From: Thermoleophilia bacterium
Lineage (GTDB): Bacteria; Actinomycetota; Thermoleophilia; Gaiellales; JAICJC01
Direction of reading: 5' to 3'
Length of the DNA: 44,424 bases
Assembly (NCBI GenBank): GCA_025934255.1
Contig: JAICYJ010000001.1
Span: forward strand, 1-44,424
The position numbers were made by a program, and so were the translations under genes. The first letter of the stretch is position 1. Every line of letters begins with the position of its first letter. Positions 30,738 to 37,287 of the stretch are shown piece after piece. Under the pieces are notes generated by a model, which was not told the origin of the DNA, searched no databases, and saw nothing but the letters and a program-made list of their open reading frames with translations.

Positions 30738-31642
30738 GGCGCCGCCGCCGGTTCGGCCTTGCGCGGGCGGCGGCGGACGGAGTCCCACAGCAGCGCGAGG
30801 ATCACGCCCACGACCAGACCCACGAAGATGGCCACGATCACCCTGCTCTTGCGGTTGGACGCGGTGACGCGGCCGCCGGATGGGGTCTGCACGTAGCCGG
30901 CCGCCTCCACGTCCTTTGCGCTGGCCTGGAACATCTGGTTCTGGGTCAGCTGCAGGGAGATCTCGTCGATGCGCGAGCCGGTGTCGGAGATGGTCGACAA
31001 CAGCGCCGCCGTGACGGTCGCCTTGTCGGTGCTCGACATGCCGGAGCCGCCCACCGCCTTCAGCTGGTTCTGGGCCGTCGTCAGCGTCTGCTGGAGGGTG
31101 GCGATCGTTGCCTTGTCGGTCGCGATCTGGGCCGTCAGCGCGTCGATCTTCGCCGTCTGGTACTTGTTGGCCCAGGCGATCAGCGAGTCGCCCAGCGACT
31201 GCACAGCGGCCTGCGCGGAGGTGCGGTCATAGGGGCCCTGCACCGTGATCTGCATGTTGGGCGTGACGCCGGTGGACTTGGAGGTGGTGCTCTGCAGGGC
31301 GGTCACGCTGAGGTGGTTCCGCAGTGCGGCGCCGGACTTGATGCCGGCCTTGGAGGCGGCGGCGTCCAGCACCGAGCTCGTGTGGAGGTAGGCCTGGGCG
31401 CTGGTGGGATTGGCCACGACCGAGTTCAGCTGGGCGGAGCCACCGGTGGGAGTCAGCGGCGTGCCCAGGAACACCGTCGCCTGGGCCTGGGACTGCTTCC
31501 CGGTACCGACCGTGTGCAGGACCACCAGCAGCACGGCCACCACGACCGTGGCCAGGACGATGTACCAGTTGCGGATGACGCGTCCGGCGTACTCGGACAG
31601 GCGCACCTCACCGTCCTGGTCGGGGCTGGGGTTCTGGGACAC
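30734..31642 (-). CDS. Wzz/YveK-type polysaccharide chain-length determinant protein
   Basis: A 302-residue polysaccharide co-polymerase-like protein. The layout is the family one: short cytoplasmic start (GEVRLSEYAGRVIRNW), first membrane helix (YIVLATVVVAVLLVVLHTVG), a mainly helical outer domain of about 210 residues with a coiled-coil-like stretch (IDALTAQIATDKATIATLQQ) and a second helix near the C-terminus (VIVAIFVGLVVGVILALLWD) followed by a basic tail. No tyrosine-kinase domain is fused. It would set glycan chain length, fitting the ligase and glycosyltransferases to the right. The start is GTG 31642 because TAGACT lies 8 nt upstream; its promoter is only 4 bp from the opposing heptose promoter. 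Confidence 0.88.
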   Translation of the reverse strand: MSQNPSPDQDGEVRLSEYAGRVIRNWYIVLATVVVAVLLVVLHTVGTGKQSQAQATVFLGTPLTPTGGSAQLNSVVANPTSAQAYLHTSSVLDAAASKAGIKSGAALRNHLSVTALQSTTSKSTGVTPNMQITVQGPYDRTSAQAAVQSLGDSLIAWANKYQTAKIDALTAQIATDKATIATLQQTLTTAQNQLKAVGGSGMSSTDKATVTAALLSTISDTGSRIDEISLQLTQNQMFQASAKDVEAAGYVQTPSGGRVTASNRKSRVIVAIFVGLVVGVILALLWDSVRRRPRKAEPAAAP

Positions 31643-31650
31643 GGCGCGGA

Positions 31651-31656
31651 AGTCTA
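31651..31656 (-). promoter_or_regulatory. -10 box TAGACT, leaderless promoter of the chain-length gene
   Basis: Minus strand, 8 nt before the GTG at 31642. Four bases separate it from the plus-strand TAGGCT. Confidence 0.45.
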
Positions 31657-31660
31657 CCGA

Positions 31661-31666
31661 TAGGCT
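31661..31666 (+). promoter_or_regulatory. -10 box TAGGCT of the heptose operon
   Basis: TAGGCT lies 16 nt before the ATG at 31683, so a leader of about 10 nt is expected, not a leaderless start. Confidence 0.35.
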
Positions 31667-31682
31667 GCGCTGCGAAACGCCG

Positions 31683-32702
31683 ATGAACATCCGCTCCCGC
31701 GCACCCCTTCGCATCAGCTTCGCCGGCGGCGGCACCGACGTCCCGCCGTTCCCTGAGCGGGAGGGCGGGCTGGTGCTGAACGCGACCATCGCCCGCTACG
31801 CGTACGGGCTGCTGCGGCCACGCCGGGATCGGCAGGTGCGGATCGAGTCGGCGGACTTCGGTCTGGCCGTGAACTACAACGTGGACGAGGCGCCGATCTT
31901 CGACGGCCGGCTCGACCTGGTGAAGGCGGCGATCCGGCGGCTGGGCGATCCGGCGGCGCCCGGCTACGACATCTTCCTGCACTCGAACGCCCCACCCGGG
32001 TCGGGGCTCGGCTCCAGCTCGACGGTGATGGTGACGCTGGTCGGCCTGCTGCGGGAGCACCACAACCTGGCGCTGACCGACTACGAGATCGCCCAGATGT
32101 CGCACCACATCGAGCGGGTCGACATGGGCATGCTGGGCGGCATGCAGGATCAGTACGCCGCCACCTTCGGCGGGTTCAACTTCATCGAGTTCGGCGCGGA
32201 TCACGTGATCGTGAACCCGCTGCGGGTGAGCGCCGACGTGGTGAACGAGCTCGAGCACAACATGCTGCTCTGCTACACCGGCGCCACGCGCCGATCGGAC
32301 GGCGTGATCGAGGATCAGACCGCGCGCTACGAGGGTGGCGAGGCCGGCACGCTGGCCGCGCTGCGCAGCCAGAAGCAGCTGGCGACGGAGATGAAGAACG
32401 CGCTGGTGCGGCGGCGGCCGCGCGAGTTCGGCGACATGCTGCACGAGGCCTGGAAGCAGAAGAAGCGGATGTCGCCCAAGATCAGCACCGGCTTCATCGA
32501 CGAGGCGTACGCGGCGGCGCGGCGGGCCGGTGCGCTGGGCGGGAAGGTGACGGGCGCCGGCGGCGGCGGCTACATGCTGTTCTACTGCGAGTTCCAGAAG
32601 AAGCACCGGGTGGCCGAGGCGCTGACACGGATGGGCGGGCAGGTCACCGAGTTCGCGTTCGAGCCGGAGGGCCTGACCACCTGGAGCATGAGCGATGGCT
32701 GA
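31683..32702 (+). CDS. GHMP kinase, D-glycero-D-manno-heptose-7-phosphate kinase (HddA) type
   Basis: A 339-residue GHMP-family sugar kinase. Marks: RAPLRISFAGGGTDVPPFPE at the N-terminus (typical of HddA and related sugar-phosphate kinases), the ATP loop APPGSGLGSSSTVMV at about 103-117, MGMLGGMQDQYAATFGGFNF (in part), and KVTGAGGGGYMLFYC near the C-terminus. In the HddA route, heptose-7-phosphate is phosphorylated at C1, leading through GmhB to heptose-1-phosphate and a GDP-heptose. gmhA and gmhB follow in the same operon with overlaps, which is strong context for heptose over L-fucose or galactose. HddC (guanylyltransferase) is not in the window. Confidence 0.9.
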   Translation: MNIRSRAPLRISFAGGGTDVPPFPEREGGLVLNATIARYAYGLLRPRRDRQVRIESADFGLAVNYNVDEAPIFDGRLDLVKAAIRRLGDPAAPGYDIFLHSNAPPGSGLGSSSTVMVTLVGLLREHHNLALTDYEIAQMSHHIERVDMGMLGGMQDQYAATFGGFNFIEFGADHVIVNPLRVSADVVNELEHNMLLCYTGATRRSDGVIEDQTARYEGGEAGTLAALRSQKQLATEMKNALVRRRPREFGDMLHEAWKQKKRMSPKISTGFIDEAYAAARRAGALGGKVTGAGGGGYMLFYCEFQKKHRVAEALTRMGGQVTEFAFEPEGLTTWSMSDG

Positions 32703-33273
32703 GCGTGCAGCCGAGCGGCTGGCGATGCACGTCGCGATGGCGCAGGCGCTGGCAAGCGAGGTGACGGCGGCGGCGATCGCGGCCGCCGCCCGCGAGCTGG
32801 CCGCCCGGTTCGACGCCGGCGGCACGCTGCTGATCTTCGGCAACGGCGGTAGCGCCGCGGACGCCCAGCATCTGGCGGCCGAGTTCACGGGGCGCTACAT
32901 GCTCGACCGCGCACCGTTGCCGGCGCTGGCGCTGGCCGACAACACGGCGGCGGTGACGGCGATCGCGAACGACTACGGGTTCGACCGGGTGTTCGCCCGG
33001 CAGGTGCACGCGTTCGGCAACGGGGACGGCGCGGCGATCGCCCTCTCCACCAGCGGTACGTCCGAGAACGTGCTGGAGGGGCTGCGGGCCGCGCGCGAGC
33101 TGGGGTTGCTGACGATCGGCGTGACGGGCGAGGGCGGGGCGGAGCGGATGCGCGCGCTGTGCGATCACCTGCTCACGATCCCGGCCGTGCAGACCCCGCA
33201 GATCCAGGAAGGCACGATGCTGGTGCTGCACACGATCTGCGAGTTGGTCGAGCACAGCCTGTTCGGCGAATGA
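32695..33273 (+). CDS. gmhA: Phosphoheptose (sedoheptulose-7-phosphate) isomerase
   Basis: A 192-residue SIS-domain isomerase converting sedoheptulose 7-phosphate to D-glycero-D-manno-heptose 7-phosphate. Marks: LLIFGNGGSAADAQHLAAEF (phosphate-binding region), RAPLPALALADNTAAVTAIA (in part), NDYGFDRVFARQV, ALSTSGTSENVLEGLRAARE (SIS motif), GVTGEGGAE and the C-terminal IQEGTMLVLHTICELVE with conserved Glu and His. It begins within the last codons of the kinase gene and overlaps gmhB by four bases. It opens the heptose pathway that the flanking two genes continue. Confidence 0.96.
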   Translation: MAERAAERLAMHVAMAQALASEVTAAAIAAAARELAARFDAGGTLLIFGNGGSAADAQHLAAEFTGRYMLDRAPLPALALADNTAAVTAIANDYGFDRVFARQVHAFGNGDGAAIALSTSGTSENVLEGLRAARELGLLTIGVTGEGGAERMRALCDHLLTIPAVQTPQIQEGTMLVLHTICELVEHSLFGE

Positions 33274-33761
33274 GCGGCCGCGCCGCCTTCCTCGACCGCG
33301 ACGGCACCATCAACGAGAAGGCGCCCGAGGGCGACTACGTCACGACGCCGGAGCGGTTCCGGTTCCTCGACGGTGCCGAGCAGGCGGTGCGGATGCTGGC
33401 CGGCGACGGCTGGCGGGTGGTGGTGGTGACCAACCAGCGCGGTGTGGCGCTGGGGCGGATGACGCTCGACGATGTCGACCGCGTGAACGCGTGCATGGCC
33501 CACCTGCCGATCGCCGGCGTCTTCGTGTGCCCGCACGAGCGCGACAGCTGCGACTGCCGAAAGCCCGGCACGGGGTTGTTCGAGCAGGCCCGCGCGGCGT
33601 TACCTGAGATCGAGTTCGGGCGGTCGGTGGTGATCGGCGACGCCGAGTCGGACATGCTGGCCGGCCGTGCGATCGGCGCCCGCACGTTCCGGGTCGGCCC
33701 GCCCCCAATGCCGTCCCTGCTGGACGTCGCCCGGAGCCTCGTCTCCGGCTCCGACGCGTAA
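33270..33761 (+). CDS. gmhB: D-glycero-D-manno-heptose-1,7-bisphosphate phosphatase
   Basis: A 163-residue HAD-family phosphatase removing the 7-phosphate from heptose bisphosphate. The nucleophile Asp9 and acid Asp11 are in FLDRDGTINE, motif II Thr in VVVTNQRGVALG, motif III Lys in CRKPGTGLFEQA and motif IV in VVIGDAESDMLAGRAIGA. The structural zinc site is C87, H89, C94, C96 (CPHERDSCDC), which is characteristic of GmhB and not of histidinol phosphatase-like relatives lacking it. ATG overlaps the gmhA stop. The TAA stop lies inside the left arm of a 9-bp hairpin that opens the shared intergenic element. Confidence 0.95.
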   Translation: MSGRAAFLDRDGTINEKAPEGDYVTTPERFRFLDGAEQAVRMLAGDGWRVVVVTNQRGVALGRMTLDDVDRVNACMAHLPIAGVFVCPHERDSCDCRKPGTGLFEQARAALPEIEFGRSVVIGDAESDMLAGRAIGARTFRVGPPPMPSLLDVARSLVSGSDA

Positions 33762-33782
33762 CCGCTGTCACAGAGCGGTTAC
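33758..33782 (+). terminator. Hairpin overlapping the gmhB stop codon
   Basis: GTAACCGCT (33758-33766, containing the TAA stop) pairs perfectly with AGCGGTTAC (33774-33782) around GTCACAG. There is no T-tract. It may end the heptose operon or form part of the dispersed intergenic element. Confidence 0.5.
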
Positions 33783-33884
33783 GTTCGGCGCGCATCCAAC
33801 GCCACGGGACAGGGCTCAGAGGCGGACTCGGCCCAGGACTCACGTTCGTGCGCCTCTCCTGACAGATGTCACAGCCGCTGTGAC
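33783..33884. repeat. Dispersed intergenic element, copy B, with covarying hairpin
   Basis: Core CTCAGAGGCGGACTCGGCCC (33815-33834) matches copy A at 6090-6109 with one difference, preceded in both by CCAAC and followed in both by TTCGTGCG and TGACAG. The hairpin at 33868-33884 is GTCACAG-CCG-CTGTGAC; in copy A it is GTCACGG-CCG-CCGTGAC, a G-C to A-T change on both arms. Confidence 0.55.
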
Positions 33885-34043
33885 ACCGATTTGGCTTGCA
33901 ACCCAGGTCGCGGCCTGGAACGGGCTCAGAGGCCGACGCGGCGGCCGTGGCATTCCGGCACCGGATCGTTGCCGGACGTGACGCGGGCGTGCGAAAGCGG
34001 CGCTCGGGAGGCGTCACGGCAGCGTCACAAACGTGCAGCCTGG

Positions 34044-34080
34044 CCGGAGGGCCGCCGACCCCGAGTGGGCGGCCCTCCGG
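34044..34080 (-). terminator. 13-bp terminator-like hairpin
   Basis: CCGGAGGGCCGCC (34044-34056) pairs perfectly with GGCGGCCCTCCGG (34068-34080) around an 11-nt loop. It starts 9 nt after the stop of the minus-strand gene at 34090. No T-tract follows, as is usual in high-GC actinobacteria. Confidence 0.65.
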
Positions 34081-34089
34081 CGCGGCTGC

Positions 34090-34482
34090 TCAAGCGGCGA
34101 CCGGATGGGTCGCTGCCTCCGTGGCACCCAGCCACCGCAGTGCTTCGCGCGCGGCCTCGCGGCCGGCTGCGAACACGCCCTCGACGTTGGTCCGCGTCGA
34201 GTTCTCTTCGGTCAGCAGGTTGCCGTATCTGTCGTGCGCCAGCCAGTCGCGGTACACGGCCGGGAGAGGGCCGTCGTCCGCGGCGATCACGACCGCGCGG
34301 CCGCGTAGCTCCCTGTCCCCGTCCCAAACCCGGAGGGGGCGGTGCAGCAGGTCGAGGCGGGTCGGAATCATCGGCACCACCAGCGGGTGGAGCCCATTGA
34401 GACGTGCGATCGTGGCGGATTCGACCACCGCGGCGCCGCCGCCGACGATGATCAGATCATGGGTGTCAGTGATGGTGTCCAT
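34090..34482 (-). pseudogene. Degenerate thioredoxin-reductase-like flavoprotein remnant
   Basis: A 130-codon frame. It opens MDTITDTHDLIIVGGGAAVV, a FAD-binding GGGxA motif of the pyridine nucleotide-disulfide oxidoreductase type, but the usual PAG following it is lost. After about 40 residues it runs straight into GRAVVIAADDGPLP and LLTEENSTRTNVEGVFAAGR, the C-terminal FAD motif (normally TxxxGVFAAGD). The central NADPH domain and the redox CxxC are absent, and the flavin-binding Asp is Arg. At less than half the family length it looks like an internally deleted, decaying gene, though the frame stays open and a strong hairpin terminator follows. It could alternatively be a repurposed mini-protein. 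Confidence 0.6.
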
Positions 34483-34567
34483 GCGTGCATCATCCCCGCT
34501 CAGCCTCCGCGCGACCATGGGGGTAACCGCACTTCGGCGTGTGGTTCACCGGCATCGTCGCGGCCGG

Positions 34568-34573
34568 TAGCCT
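34568..34573 (+). promoter_or_regulatory. -10 box TAGCCT, leaderless promoter of the GT4 gene
   Basis: TAGCCT lies 6 nt before the GTG at 34580. Confidence 0.42.
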
Positions 34574-34579
34574 GCGCCG

Positions 34580-35656
34580 GTGCGCATCGTCATCGCCAAC
34601 CCGCCCGGCTTCGGCGGCCCCGACTACGACCACCACCTGTGCTCGGCGCTGGCCGCGCGCGGCGAGGACGTGGAGCTGGTCACCACCCGCTTCCGCTTCG
34701 GGCAGATGCCCGAGCCCGAGGGCTACCGCCGCAGCCTGGTCTTCTACCCGCTCTCGGCCCGCCTGTTCGGCCGCTCGCGCCTGCGCGTGCCGCTGAAGGT
34801 GGCCGAGCATCCCTTCGGCCTGGCCCAGCTGGCGCTCCGCCACCCCGACGTCGTGCACGTCCAGTGGCTCTCCATCCCCGAGGTCGACCGGGTGCTCCTG
34901 CGCAGCCGCGCCCCGCTCGTCTACACCGCCCACGACAACGCGCAGCGCCGCACCTCGTCCAAGAAGGGCGTCTGGGACGCGCTCTACCGCCGCTTCCAGC
35001 GCGTGGTCGCGCACTCCGAGTCCGGCCGCGACGCGCTCGCGGCCCAGGGCGTCCCCCTCGACAAGCTGCGCGTCATCACGCACCCGATCATCCGCTCCGA
35101 CCCGCCTCGCACCGATGACGGCCGCACCCTGCTCTGCTTCGGCCTGATCCGCCCCTACAAGGGCATCGACGACGCGATCGAGGTGACCCGCCTGGTCGAG
35201 GGTGGCAGGCTGCTCGTGGCCGGCGACCCGATGGAGCCGATCGAGGGCTATCAGCGCCGCGCCGGCGACCTGGCCGAGTGGCGCCTCGGCTACCTGCCCC
35301 AGAGCGAGGTCGATCGCGCCTACGGCGACGCCACCCTCGCCATCTTCCCCTACAAGCCGGGCCTCGACCAGTCCGGCACGCTGCTCCGCGCCCTCGGCGC
35401 GGGCGTCCCGGCCGTCGCCTACGACGTCGGCGGCCTGGGTGAGAACGTGCGCCGCTTCGGCGCCGGACGGGTCGTCCCCGCCGGCGACGTCGAGGCGATG
35501 GCCACCGCCGTGCGTGAGCTGCTCGACGACCCGGCCGCCATGGCCGAGGCTCGCGCCGGCGCGCGCCGCGCCCGCGACACGCTCACCTGGGACGCCTCCG
35601 CCCGCCTCCACATCGAGCTCTACCGCGAGCTGGTGGGCGGCGCCGGCCGCGGCTGA
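34580..35656 (+). CDS. GT4-family glycosyltransferase
   Basis: A 358-residue GT-B fold glycosyltransferase. The N-terminal domain opens MRIVIANPPGFGGPDYDHHL; the acceptor-side DVVHVQWLSIPEVDRVLL and VYTAHDNAQRRTS stretches resemble GT4 enzymes acting on lipid-linked glycans. The C-terminal donor domain has LLCFGLIRPYKGIDDAIEVT, the phosphate-binding K (RPYKG), AIFPYKPGLDQSGTLLRALG (in part) and VPAVAYDVGGLGENVRR, the region of the E-x7-E motif. Predicted cytoplasmic, acting on polyprenyl-phosphate-linked acceptors. It starts a plus-strand run followed 21 bp later by the initiating sugar transferase. Third codon positions are C-rich, unlike the heptose genes to the left. Confidence 0.88.
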   Translation: MRIVIANPPGFGGPDYDHHLCSALAARGEDVELVTTRFRFGQMPEPEGYRRSLVFYPLSARLFGRSRLRVPLKVAEHPFGLAQLALRHPDVVHVQWLSIPEVDRVLLRSRAPLVYTAHDNAQRRTSSKKGVWDALYRRFQRVVAHSESGRDALAAQGVPLDKLRVITHPIIRSDPPRTDDGRTLLCFGLIRPYKGIDDAIEVTRLVEGGRLLVAGDPMEPIEGYQRRAGDLAEWRLGYLPQSEVDRAYGDATLAIFPYKPGLDQSGTLLRALGAGVPAVAYDVGGLGENVRRFGAGRVVPAGDVEAMATAVRELLDDPAAMAEARAGARRARDTLTWDASARLHIELYRELVGGAGRG

Positions 35657-35663
35657 CCATCCC

Positions 35664-35669
35664 TAGAAT
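35664..35669 (+). promoter_or_regulatory. -10 box TAGAAT, leaderless promoter of the sugar transferase gene
   Basis: TAGAAT lies 8 nt before the ATG at 35678; a close match to the consensus TATAAT. Confidence 0.5.
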
Positions 35670-35677
35670 CCCCGGCC

Positions 35678-36313
35678 ATGGGCCTCTACACACGCGTGGG
35701 CAAACGAGCGCTGGACGTGACCGGTGCCGGCCTGATGGCCGCCGTCACCGCACCCGTGATGGGCGTCATCGCCGTCGCCCTGTGGCGCACCCAGGGCCGC
35801 CCGATCCTGTTCACCCAGCAGCGCGTCGGCCGCGACGACCGCGACTTCACCATCTACAAGTTCCGCACCATGATCCGCGGCGCCTCCACCCAGGGCGCCG
35901 GCCTCTGGTTCGAGCGCAACGACCCCCGCATCACCCCGCTCGGCAAGTGGCTGCGCGCCTCCTCGCTGGACGAGCTGCCGCAGCTGTGGAATGTGATCCG
36001 CGGAGACATGTCGCTGGTCGGCCCGCGACCCAAGCCGCGTGAGCTGATCGACCGCTACCGCAGCCACTACCAGGAGACGCTGGCCGTCCGCCCCGGCCTC
36101 AGCCACCTGCCCGGCGTCTCCGGCCGCAACACCCTGCGCCGGTCGCAGATGATCGAGATGGACCAGCAGTACGTCCGCGACATCACCCTGTCGGGCGACC
36201 TGCGCCTGCTGCTGCGCACCGTCCCCGTCGTCCTGTTCCGCCACGGCTTCGACGCCGAGAACGAGAGCGAGCAGTGGGTCGAGGACGTGCCGCCCGACGG
36301 GTACCCCGCGTGA
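35678..36313 (+). CDS. Initiating sugar-phosphate transferase (WbaP/PglC family)
   Basis: A 211-residue polyprenyl-phosphate glycosyl-1-phosphate transferase of the short, monotopic PglC-like type. It would move a hexose-1-phosphate from a nucleotide sugar to undecaprenyl (or decaprenyl) phosphate, starting the glycan on the membrane. Marks: one N-terminal hydrophobic re-entrant segment (LMAAVTAPVMGVIAVALW), PILFTQQRVGRDDRDFTIYK (in part), KFRTM, the catalytic region LRASSLDELPQLWNVIRGDM (in part), SLVGPRP and RPGLSHLPGVSGRN. The C-terminal half ends in a helix and an acidic tail. The stop overlaps the next GTG (GTGA). Confidence 0.95.
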   Translation: MGLYTRVGKRALDVTGAGLMAAVTAPVMGVIAVALWRTQGRPILFTQQRVGRDDRDFTIYKFRTMIRGASTQGAGLWFERNDPRITPLGKWLRASSLDELPQLWNVIRGDMSLVGPRPKPRELIDRYRSHYQETLAVRPGLSHLPGVSGRNTLRRSQMIEMDQQYVRDITLSGDLRLLLRTVPVVLFRHGFDAENESEQWVEDVPPDGYPA

Positions 36314-37272
36314 GCGGCTGGCTGTCGCCGGCCGAGTACGCCGGTGAGTGGCGTCGCCTGGGCGACGGCGATCCCTACTACCGCCCCGAGTTCCTGGCCG
36401 CCTCCGCCCTGGCCGAGGATGCGGAGCCGGCCGTGTTCTCCCATGACGGCGTGCTCTATCCGTTCCTCGTCCGCCCGCTGTCCGACGGTCGCTGCGACCT
36501 GACCAGCGCCTACGGCTTCGCCGGCCCCTCCGCCGCCGGCGACTGGCGCGCCGCCTTCCGTGCTGCCTGCTCCGAGCGCGGCGTCGTCTCCGAGTTCATC
36601 CGCTTCCACCCGGTGCGCCAGAACCAGCGCTTCGCCGGCGACGACGTGGCCCTGACACGCATCCAGGAGGTGATCGTGCTCGACCTGGACGGCGACGACG
36701 ACGAGCTGGTGCGCCGGATGGTGCCGCAGGCGCGCAACAAGCTGCGAAAGGCGATCCGCCGCGGGGTCAGGGTCAGCGCCGTCCGTGACCTCGAGCGTTT
36801 CTGGGGGCTCTACACCGACGCCATGCGCGGCCTCGGGGCGGCCGGCGGGTACCTGTTCCCACTCGCCTACTTCGAGGCCCTGGACGCGCTCGGCGACGGC
36901 CTGCTGATGCTTGACGCCGGCTCCGCCGCCGCCCTGTTCCTGTGCGGCGCCGGCGCCATGCACTACTTCCTCTCGGCCTCCACCGAGGAGGGCCGCCGCA
37001 GCGCCGCCACCAACCTCGTCATCTACGAGGCGATGCGGATCGCCCGCGACAGCGGCCTCGCCGTCCTGAACCTGGGCGGCGGCCTGCGCGAGGGCGACGC
37101 CCTGCACGACTTCAAACGCTCGTTCGGCCCCGGCCGCGCCCCCTACTACGTTGGCTCGGCGATCCACGACCAGGACGCCTACCGCCGTCTCTCCGAGCGG
37201 GCCGGCGCCGATCCCGGCGAGGCGTACTTCCCGGCCTACCGCCGGCCGGCGGCGGTCGCCGCCGACGGCTGA
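36310..37272 (+). CDS. FemAB-like/GNAT-fold acyltransferase
   Basis: A 320-residue protein of the FemAB/GNAT type found in polysaccharide clusters. Motifs: DPYYRPEFLAASALAEDAEP at the N-terminus, LYPFLVRPL, TSAYGFAGPSA, FIRFHPVRQNQRFAG, ARNKLRKAIRRGVRVSAVRD (characteristic of FemAB-related domains, where the chain turns from one GNAT half to the next), YLFPLAYFEALDAL, YFLSASTEEGRRSAATNLVI (in part) and LGGGLREGDALHDFKRSFGP. Members transfer amino acids or acyl groups to cell-wall or polysaccharide precursors; the acceptor cannot be told. GTG overlapping the stop of the sugar transferase, so the two are coupled and may act on the same lipid-linked sugar. No signal peptide. Confidence 0.78.
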   Translation: MSGWLSPAEYAGEWRRLGDGDPYYRPEFLAASALAEDAEPAVFSHDGVLYPFLVRPLSDGRCDLTSAYGFAGPSAAGDWRAAFRAACSERGVVSEFIRFHPVRQNQRFAGDDVALTRIQEVIVLDLDGDDDELVRRMVPQARNKLRKAIRRGVRVSAVRDLERFWGLYTDAMRGLGAAGGYLFPLAYFEALDALGDGLLMLDAGSAAALFLCGAGAMHYFLSASTEEGRRSAATNLVIYEAMRIARDSGLAVLNLGGGLREGDALHDFKRSFGPGRAPYYVGSAIHDQDAYRRLSERAGADPGEAYFPAYRRPAAVAADG

Positions 37273-37275
37273 TCC

Positions 37276-37281
37276 TATGAT
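37276..37281 (+). promoter_or_regulatory. -10 box TATGAT, leaderless promoter of the GT2 gene
   Basis: TATGAT lies 6 nt before the GTG at 37288. Confidence 0.45.
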
Positions 37282-37287
37282 TCGCCC

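Larger units (their letters stand above)
33762..34089. other. Convergent intergenic region (328 bp)
   Basis: No convincing ORF. In order: gmhB-stop hairpin, element copy B with the GTCACAG-CCG-CTGTGAC hairpin (33868-33884), a second partial core (CGGGCTCAGAGGCCGACGCG at about 33921-33940), GTGACGC (33978) paired with GCGTCAC (34011), and a 13-bp terminator-like hairpin at 34044-34080. Confidence 0.65.

Noticed and set aside
30549..30896. Plus-strand 115-codon frame opposite the small genes
   Set aside because: It is antisense to the coupled 90-residue and Wzz-like frames, which have an ATGA overlap and family features.
34044..34080. 13-bp inverted repeat as a transposon end or attachment site
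   Set aside because: Its position just after a stop codon and loop size fit a terminator hairpin; no transposase or target-site duplication is nearby.
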